Part shown: one piece after another, positions 4,871 through 8,896 of the stretch
How the letters are laid out: the number at the start of each line of letters is the position of its first letter
Numbering within the stretch: position 1 is the first letter of the stretch
Assembly: GCA_003663415.1 (NCBI GenBank)
Contig: QMZY01000030.1
Location: 1-8,896 of the forward strand
Direction of reading: 5' to 3'
DNA from: Candidatus Aenigmatarchaeota archaeon
GTDB taxonomy: Archaea > Aenigmatarchaeota > Aenigmatarchaeia > QMZP01
Length of the DNA: 8,896 nt
Made by a program: the position numbers and the translations under genes
The notes under the pieces: generated by a model
Database searches by the model: none
The model's input: the letters and a program-made list of their open reading frames with translations, nothing else
Told to the model about the DNA's origin: nothing

Positions 4871-5449
4871 TCACTCACCACCAAAATCAGACGGTTTTAA
4901 TTTAAAATCCTCGTTCCTTTTTATCTCTCCCCTGTTTTTAAGAATTTCTCTTGTAAGAATCCAGAAAATCAATGCCAAGGATTTTTTCCCGTTGTTGTTT
5001 ACAGGTATTATAAGGTCTATATCATTGGGCGTGTTTAATGTGTCGCACAAAGCAACAATGGGGATTCTTCTTTTTTTTGCTTCAACAATTACCTGTGTGT
5101 CTATAAGGATATCAACAACAAGAACAACGTCAGGCTCATAAAAGCCCTTGTATGATGGGTTTGTAAGGGTTCCCGGCGAAAACCTTCCCGTAACCGCCTT
5201 TGCTCCTGTTTCCTCGGCAAATTTTTTCACTGCTTTTTCCGCGCTCTCCTTTCTTGAAACAACCATTATGTTTTTGAACCTTGAGAGGAAATCAGCAGCT
5301 GTTTTTATTCTTTCGTCTACTTTCTGCAAATTGAAAACAGCGAGACCATCGTCTCTTATTTTATAAACGAATTTCCTCATCTGCGGCGTGCAGGATTTCA
5401 TTCCTATATGAACGCCTGCTGTCAAATAGTCTGTTTTGCTTACAAGCAT
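4871..5449 (-). CDS. rps2: Ribosomal protein uS2
   Basis: uS2 sits on the back of the small subunit near the mRNA exit. The 192 residues match the archaeal type (about 200) without the bacterial coiled-coil insertion. Motifs are the start YLTAGVHIGMKSCTPQMRKF (8-27), NLQKVDERIKTAADFL (40-55), GRFSPGTLTNP (88-98), EPDVVLVVDILIDTQVIVEA (105-124), and the C-terminal signature IPIVALCDTLN followed by DLIIPVNNNGKKSLALIFWI. It is the first gene of its operon: a TATA box lies about 40 bases upstream and GGTGA directly before the ATG. Archaeal rps2 usually follows rpl13-rps9-rpoN-rpoK and precedes eno or memo; heading an rpl19e-rpl18 unit is unusual. Confidence 0.96.
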   Translation of the reverse strand: MLVSKTDYLTAGVHIGMKSCTPQMRKFVYKIRDDGLAVFNLQKVDERIKTAADFLSRFKNIMVVSRKESAEKAVKKFAEETGAKAVTGRFSPGTLTNPSYKGFYEPDVVLVVDILIDTQVIVEAKKRRIPIVALCDTLNTPNDIDLIIPVNNNGKKSLALIFWILTREILKNRGEIKRNEDFKLKPSDFGGE

Positions 5450-5485
5450 ATTTTCACCAAAATGTAATGTTATTAATGTCCTATA

Positions 5486-5495
5486 TATTTAAATA
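5486..5495 (-). promoter_or_regulatory. TATA box of the rps2 operon
   Basis: TATTTAAATA lies about 41 bases before the rps2 ATG (5449). With the usual 26-base spacing, transcription would start near 5464 and give a leader of about 15 bases containing GGTGA. The box sits immediately beside the stop codon (5499-5501) of the membrane winged-helix gene upstream. Confidence 0.55.
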
Positions 5496-5498
5496 TTA

Positions 5499-6185
5499 TT
5501 AAAAAGCCAAAACATATCTTGTTCCTGCGCCCTTTCCCTGTTTTTTTAGCAGCCCCTTTTGAACCATAAGGTTCAGTTCATTCAAAGCCTGTGCAGGCGA
5601 AACTCCAAAGGCTTCTCTATATTCCTTTGTACTCATGCTGCCTTTTTCTTTTATTTTCTTTAGGGTTTCCAGTTCCTTTTTGTTTACATTTAATATAAGC
5701 TTTTTCAATATATCTCTTTCTTCTGAAAGCGTTTTTGCTATTTTTTCCACTCTTTCCAGCATGTCCATGTCTCTTTCAAATGTTTTAATGGCTTTGTTTA
5801 TCTTGTTTTCAAGCTCTATCAGCTTTTTTCCGAATATTTTTTCAATCGCCTCTGTTTTTTTGTGAAGTTCTGCTCTTTTTAAGTCAAAGCTGTGAAGCCT
5901 TCTCTCGTGTTTTGATTTTATGTCCTTTGCAAAACTGTGTGTTGATTGCGCCCAGTAGTAAATGTCCTGAATGGCGTTTTTCGCTGCGTTGTATTCTTTT
6001 TCTGAGATTTTTCTGTTAAGCTCATAGATTAGTCCTGTAAGGCCCATAAGAAACAGAAAAAGAACAAAAACAACATCTATGAAAAAATACTGAAAAACAA
6101 ATCCAAAAAGGATAAATCCAGCTACAATTAAAAACATTATCCAAAAACATGCCCCTAATATTTTCTGTTCTGTTGAGTGCTTCAT
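5499..6185 (-). CDS. Membrane-anchored coiled-coil protein with C-terminal winged helix (hypothetical)
   Basis: I do not recognise a named family for this 228-residue protein. Two hydrophobic helices (about 9-30 and 32-55) form a hairpin. Charged residues before (MKHSTEQK) and after (NRKISEKEYNAAK) suggest both ends are cytoplasmic. Residues about 56-165 are charged and heptad-like, probably a long coiled coil (for example ELENKINKAIKTFERDMDML). Residues about 168-228 look like a winged helix-turn-helix: ELETLKKIKEKGSMSTKEY, a recognition-helix candidate SPAQALNELNLMVQKGLL (196-213) and a wing KKQGKGAGTRYVL (214-226). This layout suggests a membrane-tethered transcription regulator or a DNA-to-membrane tether; the fold could also serve protein contacts. 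It has its own TATA box giving an almost leaderless message and lies 49 bases upstream of rps2 on the same strand. Any link to ribosomal gene control is conjecture. Confidence 0.75.
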   Translation of the reverse strand: MKHSTEQKILGACFWIMFLIVAGFILFGFVFQYFFIDVVFVLFLFLMGLTGLIYELNRKISEKEYNAAKNAIQDIYYWAQSTHSFAKDIKSKHERRLHSFDLKRAELHKKTEAIEKIFGKKLIELENKINKAIKTFERDMDMLERVEKIAKTLSEERDILKKLILNVNKKELETLKKIKEKGSMSTKEYREAFGVSPAQALNELNLMVQKGLLKKQGKGAGTRYVLAF

Positions 6186-6204
6186 AGGATAATATTAAGG
6201 AAAA

Positions 6205-6214
6205 GTTTTATAAG
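6205..6214 (-). promoter_or_regulatory. TATA box of the membrane winged-helix gene
   Basis: On the - strand CTTATAAAAC is centred about 25 bases upstream of the ATG at 6185, the spacing expected if transcription starts at the ATG itself. No Shine-Dalgarno precedes that ATG, so the mRNA is probably leaderless. The gene is therefore likely transcribed apart from the rpl11 operon ending at 6250. Confidence 0.6.
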
Positions 6215-6249
6215 CCTTTTGGTGTTCACTACTTATTGGTTAAAATTAG

Positions 6250-6654
6250 TTATTCAACTTTTACGCCCATGCTTCTTGCTGTGCCTTTAATCTGGTTTAC
6301 ATGTCTTTCTTCATCTGAGCCAAATTTTATTTTTGCTAATTTTTTCGCCTGTTCCTCGGTTAGAACACCGGCCTCTGTTTTTCCTGATTCAGAAGAACCT
6401 TTATCAATGTTTAGTTCCTTTTTTATTAGAGCAGAAACCGGCGGCGTTCCGGTAATGACTTCAAACTCCTTTGTTTCTGTGTCAACTGTTATTTTAACAG
6501 GAACTTTCATGCCTGCCATGTCTTTTGTTTTTTCGTTTATTTCTGCTACTATTTTGCCTATGTTTACCTTTAAAGGACCGAGTTGGTTTCCCAAAGGCGG
6601 TCCCGCGCTTGCCTTTCCTCCGTCAATAAGTGCCTCTACAGTAACCTTACCCAT
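6250..6654 (-). CDS. rpl11: Ribosomal protein uL11, short C-terminus
   Basis: uL11 binds the GTPase-associated region of 23S rRNA at the stalk base beside uL10. The N-terminal domain is clear: VEALIDGGKASAGPPLGNQL (6-25), GPLKVNIGKIVAEIN (26-40) and KVPVKITVDTETKEFEVITG, with the conserved TPPVSALIKKEL segment (70-81). The C-terminal rRNA-binding domain ends GTARSMGVKVE at 134. Archaeal uL11 usually continues about 25-30 residues beyond this point (roughly 160 total), so the archaeal tail is absent and the length is like the bacterial protein. Its ATG follows the spt5 TAA with no spacer, and GGTGA inside the end of spt5 serves as ribosome binding site. It is the last gene of the idsA/secE-spt5-rpl11 run; rpl1, which usually follows, is 3.9 kb away at 2344. 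Confidence 0.95.
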   Translation of the reverse strand: MGKVTVEALIDGGKASAGPPLGNQLGPLKVNIGKIVAEINEKTKDMAGMKVPVKITVDTETKEFEVITGTPPVSALIKKELNIDKGSSESGKTEAGVLTEEQAKKLAKIKFGSDEERHVNQIKGTARSMGVKVE

Positions 6655-7161
6655 TTACTCACCCAGTTTATCAAAAACGCTTCCCTCTTTTTTTGCTTCG
6701 GTTTCTTGTGTTTCGCTTGGCTCTGTTTTATGCCTTTTCACAAGCTTTACAAGCTCGGAAGAAATAGTAACAGGTATTGGTATTGCCGCTTCAAGGAGCT
6801 CAACAGTAACCTCGTCCTTTACTTTGTCTATTCTTTCAATCTTTCCTCTCTCTCCTTTGAAGGGTCCTCCGATTATTTCAACTATATCTTCCTTTTCTAT
6901 CTTTATTTTGTCCTTTTTTCTTTCAAGGAAGTGCTGAATTTCTGAAAGGTTTACGGGTTTGTCTATTACTCCTTTTATATGCAAAAGGCCCTGGACTGCT
7001 TTGTATATGTCTCCGAGCTTGCCTTCAATGAAAATATAACCCTTTAATTCAGCAGGGTGAAACACTGCTTTTATGCCCAATCCCTCGTTTTTTACTTTTG
7101 TCATAATTATGTCTATCACAATTTCCTCTCTGCCCGATGTTGTTCTTACTGTGTATATCAT
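6655..7161 (-). CDS. spt5: Transcription elongation factor Spt5 (archaeal NusG)
   Basis: Spt5 clamps RNA polymerase onto DNA through its NGN domain, usually with Spt4, and increases processivity. Residues 1-80 are the NGN domain (start MIYTVRTTSGREEIVIDIIM, core AVFHPAELKGYIFIEG). Residues about 88-142 are the KOW domain (VEIIGGPFKGERGKIERID, then DEVTVELLEAAIPIPVTIS). A hydrophilic tail of about 25 residues (144-168, ending SVFDKLGE) goes beyond the KOW domain, whereas many archaeal Spt5 proteins stop soon after it. The ATG shares one base with the secE TAA (TAATG) and the stop abuts the rpl11 ATG, so the three genes are tightly coupled. The order secE-spt5-rpl11 is conserved across archaea, which supports each assignment. 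Confidence 0.95.
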   Translation of the reverse strand: MIYTVRTTSGREEIVIDIIMTKVKNEGLGIKAVFHPAELKGYIFIEGKLGDIYKAVQGLLHIKGVIDKPVNLSEIQHFLERKKDKIKIEKEDIVEIIGGPFKGERGKIERIDKVKDEVTVELLEAAIPIPVTISSELVKLVKRHKTEPSETQETEAKKEGSVFDKLGE

Positions 7162-7322
7162 TATATCCCTGAAAGTATGAATATTAAGAATATTATAAAG
7201 CCTATAAAGCCTATAACGCCAATTCCAAGCGCTGAAATTTTCGCAGATGCCACGAATTCGTCTTTTCCCGGCTTTCTTGCTATGCGCATTACTCTTGCAT
7301 ATTTTTTAAGCATGTTTTTCAT
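7161..7322 (-). CDS. secE: Preprotein translocase subunit SecE (Sec61 gamma)
   Basis: This short gene encodes 53 residues. SecE is the single-span subunit that clamps SecY in the protein-conducting channel. The N-terminal cytoplasmic part holds the family-like amphipathic stretch YARVMRIARKPGKDEFVASA (8-27); archaeal SecE typically shows a similar R-x-x-x-x-A-x-K-P-x-x-x-E-F pattern. One long hydrophobic helix follows (about 31-50, Ile/Leu/Phe/Gly), then SGI and the stop. The length of about 55-60 is normal for archaea. The position directly before spt5 and rpl11 is the classical one. The start at ATG 7322 is chosen because an AGGGATAA stretch precedes it; a second Met at residue 4 is possible. 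The stop TAA overlaps the spt5 ATG. Confidence 0.9.
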   Translation of the reverse strand: MKNMLKKYARVMRIARKPGKDEFVASAKISALGIGVIGFIGFIIFLIFILSGI

Positions 7323-7332
7323 TTTATCCCTG

Positions 7333-7352
7333 AACTTCTTATAAAAGAAGTT
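7333..7352. repeat. Perfect 8-bp inverted repeat upstream of secE
   Basis: AACTTCTT and AAGAAGTT flank a 4-base ATAA spacer. The element lies between the idsA stop (7355-7357) and the secE ATG (7322). It could be a DNA operator placed just downstream of the secE TATA-like box, or an RNA hairpin marking the end of idsA or the secE leader. The - strand loop contains TTAT. No T run follows, so it is not a classical terminator. Confidence 0.5.
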
Positions 7353-7363
7353 TTTTATATTTT
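7350..7363 (-). promoter_or_regulatory. Possible TATA box for secE-spt5-rpl11
   Basis: On the - strand AAAATATAAAAAAC overlaps the idsA stop codon and is centred about 34 bases before the secE ATG, which would give a leader of a few bases. If real, it lets the secE operon be expressed apart from idsA, although the 32-base gap also allows read-through. Confidence 0.35.
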
Positions 7364-8413
7364 TCTTTCAATCAAAAAGTTTATAAAGTTTCTTAATATA
7401 TCTTTGGGTTCGCAGTCCGGAAGGTCGCCGTCTATGTTTTCCCACGCATCTCTTACGATTTCTCTTGCTTTTTTCTTTGCATATTCAACAGCTCCCGCTG
7501 ATTTTAAAATCTGTATTGCTTCCTGAATGAGTTCTTTGTTTGTGGTGTGCATGCCAAGGATTTCAAGCAGCCTTTTCTTTTGTTCTGGGGATGCGTGCCG
7601 AAGAGCATATATAACCATTAAGCTTCTCTTGCCTTCTGTTATATCATCTCCAAAGCCTTTTTTCTTTGAGAACTCCTCTCCTGTGACGCTGAGAACATCG
7701 TCTTGTATTTGAAAACCTATGCCTATTGATTCTGCAAGCCGAGCAAGTTTCTCTTCAAGGTCCTGTCTGTCTGAAATAACAGCCGCCATTCTTGTAGACA
7801 TTCTCGCCAAAGTCCCTGTTTTGCAGGAACACATCTGAAAGTATTCCTCTTCTGTTATTTCTTGTTTCCCTCCCTTGTGCCACCATATGTCCATTGCCTG
7901 CCCCAAAGAAAGGTTTATCATTTCTTCTGCATATATTTCATAAAGTTTTACAAGCTTGTCTTTCCCGAGTCTTTCTTTGTTTTTTATTAAGATTAAAAGC
8001 GGTATAAAGTAAAGAAAGTTTCCCGCATTGATTGCAACGTCTTGTCCGTAAAGGATATGAATACAGGGTTTTCCTCTTCTCATTTTTCCCAAATCTTCAA
8101 CATCATCGACCAGCAGTGTTCCGTTATGAATTAACTCTATCATGCCTGCGATTTCCTTCGCTGTTTCTCTGTCTCCTTTCAGAATGTCTGTTACAAGCAA
8201 AAGCAAACCGGGTCTCCACCTTTTTCCTCCACGGTTCAGAAGATCCCAGCAAGGTTCTGCAAGGGATTTTGTCAGGCTTTCCGTGTCAAAAGCGTATTTT
8301 GGTTTTCCAAAAGCCCATTCTATATATTCAGAATCAAATTTTTCTGGCAGATATTTTTTCATTACATTGTCCATAATCTGTTTGTTCTTCTCCAGAAACT
8401 CCAGTATGTCCAT
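7355..8413 (-). CDS. idsA: Polyprenyl (farnesyl/geranylgeranyl-type) diphosphate synthase
   Basis: This trans-prenyltransferase condenses isopentenyl diphosphate with allylic diphosphates. In archaea the C15-C25 products feed ether lipids. The 352 residues are near the family length. Motifs in order are GGKRWRP (62-68), HNGTLLVDDVED with the first aspartate-rich motif DDVED at 103-107, RRGKP (112-116), GQAMDI (171-176), KTGTL (198-202), the second motif QIQDDVLS (235-242), and FGDDITEGKRS (254-264). In the second motif the final residue is Ser242, where DDxxD is usual, though this position also varies in some eukaryotic GGPP synthases. Chain length cannot be assigned safely by eye. The gene has a divergent AT-rich promoter shared with the KaiC-like gene and lies 32 bases upstream of secE. 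Its start at ATG 8413 lacks a Shine-Dalgarno, suggesting a short leader or none. Confidence 0.92.
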   Translation of the reverse strand: MDILEFLEKNKQIMDNVMKKYLPEKFDSEYIEWAFGKPKYAFDTESLTKSLAEPCWDLLNRGGKRWRPGLLLLVTDILKGDRETAKEIAGMIELIHNGTLLVDDVEDLGKMRRGKPCIHILYGQDVAINAGNFLYFIPLLILIKNKERLGKDKLVKLYEIYAEEMINLSLGQAMDIWWHKGGKQEITEEEYFQMCSCKTGTLARMSTRMAAVISDRQDLEEKLARLAESIGIGFQIQDDVLSVTGEEFSKKKGFGDDITEGKRSLMVIYALRHASPEQKKRLLEILGMHTTNKELIQEAIQILKSAGAVEYAKKKAREIVRDAWENIDGDLPDCEPKDILRNFINFLIERKI

Positions 8414-8466
8414 ATCAATTGTTTGAAATTTTAATATTTAAACATAAAAAATAAATATTTAATAGG
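8414..8466. promoter_or_regulatory. Divergent promoter region, idsA (left) and KaiC-like gene (right)
   Basis: In 53 bases there are two TATA-like blocks, TTTAATATTTAAA (8430-8442) and AAATAAATATTTAA (8449-8462). The left block is centred about 31 bases before the KaiC-like ATG and fits a nearly leaderless rightward transcript. The right block fits a leftward start some 15 bases before the idsA ATG. Each gene would then use the box nearer its neighbour, so initiation on one side could interfere with the other (inference). Confidence 0.5.
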
Positions 8467-8896
8467 ATGAGAAGAATATCTACAGGTGTGTTTGGTCTTG
8501 ACAGACTGATTCAGGGCGGTTTGCCAGAGAATTCTATAACACTTTTAACAGGCTCAGCAGGAACAGGAAAAACGATATTTTCATGCCAGTTTTTATGGCA
8601 TGGCCTGCAAAAAGGTGAAAGAGGGGTGTACATAACTTTGGAGGAAGAGCCTGATGACATAAAAGAGGATGCTTTGCAGTTTGGGTGGGATTTTGAAAGC
8701 TTTGAGAAAAAGGGTTTGTTTAAGATAACTTATCATGACCCGGCACAGATAAGCATCGCTTCAACAATAATAGACGAGGTAAAAAGAATAGAGGCGAAAA
8801 GGCTTGTTATAGATTCTGTTTCTATTATGGGCCTGAACATGGAGTCTCCATCAAAAATAAGAAAGCTCCTGCTCAACATAATCAATACAATAAAAA
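8467..8896 (+). CDS. KaiC-like RecA-superfamily ATPase, 5' part only
   Basis: The frame is open to the window edge, giving 143 residues. The start MRRISTGVFGLDRLIQGGLP is the typical KaiC/RadA-like entry. The Walker A motif GSAGTGKT is at 29-36. The strand YITLEEEPDDI (55-65) carries the paired acidic residues that in KaiC are catalytic. Walker B is RLVIDSVS at 112-119. Such proteins are abundant in archaea as single- or double-domain ATPases of mostly unknown cellular role, some tied to signalling or to archaellum control; this is not evidence for a clock. The first 140 residues cannot tell whether a second domain follows. No Shine-Dalgarno precedes the ATG and a TATA block lies about 31 bases upstream, so the mRNA is probably leaderless. 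Transcription is divergent from idsA. Confidence 0.92.
   Translation, partial: MRRISTGVFGLDRLIQGGLPENSITLLTGSAGTGKTIFSCQFLWHGLQKGERGVYITLEEEPDDIKEDALQFGWDFESFEKKGLFKITYHDPAQISIASTIIDEVKRIEAKRLVIDSVSIMGLNMESPSKIRKLLLNIINTIK

Noticed and set aside
4870..4884. TTG start extending eL19 by five residues
   Set aside because: The ATG at 4869 has a GGTGA site at good spacing and gives the usual family N-terminus.
8467..8896. Circadian-clock KaiC
   Set aside because: Only the generic KaiC-like ATPase domain is visible, no kaiA or kaiB is present, and archaeal members of the family are mostly not clock proteins.

Overview
The window reads as a piece of an AT-rich archaeal chromosome. The evidence is archaeal/eukaryotic-type ribosomal proteins (eL19, a P1-type stalk protein ending in a Leu-Phe-Gly tail, archaeal-length uL18 and uS2), an archaeal Spt5 (NGN plus KOW), a Sec61-gamma-like SecE, an MJ1316/DUF504 protein, a KaiC-like ATPase, TATA-like boxes in front of operons, and T-rich tracts rather than GC hairpins at transcript ends. 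The scrambled order of universally conserved ribosomal genes and the trimmed proteins fit a reduced-genome lineage such as DPANN. That placement is inference; no rRNA is present to test it.

Layout. (1) Positions 1-236, + strand: possibly the tail of an upstream gene, then an unrecognised 62-residue protein rich in GGG glycine codons. (2) Positions 396-2344, - strand: ribosomal stalk operon rpl1 > rpl10 > rpl12. (3) Positions 2407-3847, + strand: a NifX/NifB-C-like protein, a ZIP metal transporter and a DUF504/MJ1316 protein. (4) Positions 3842-5449, - strand: rps2 > rpl19e > rpl18, tightly overlapping. (5) Positions 5499-6185, - strand: an unrecognised membrane protein with two TM helices, a long coiled coil and a C-terminal winged helix. 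(6) Positions 6250-8413, - strand: idsA-like prenyl synthase, secE (only 53 codons), spt5 and rpl11, with secE-spt5-rpl11 fused almost without gaps. (7) Positions 8467-8896, + strand: 5' part of a KaiC-like ATPase, cut by the window end.

Working together. secE-spt5-rpl11 and rpl1-rpl10-rpl12 are normally one neighbourhood in archaea. Here both halves keep their order and strand but are separated by about 3.9 kb holding a relocated rps2-rpl19e-rpl18 cluster, a metal-related pair and the membrane winged-helix protein. The stalk is unusual in three ways: P1 has a roughly 52-residue charged N-terminal extension; uL10 lacks the usual acidic tail and ends in two near-identical 26-residue P1-binding repeats that are still recognisable as a DNA duplication; and uL11 stops early. 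These stalk changes and the membrane-tethered winged-helix protein are the main leads. I saw no CRISPR array, tRNA, rRNA, insertion sequence or defence cluster.
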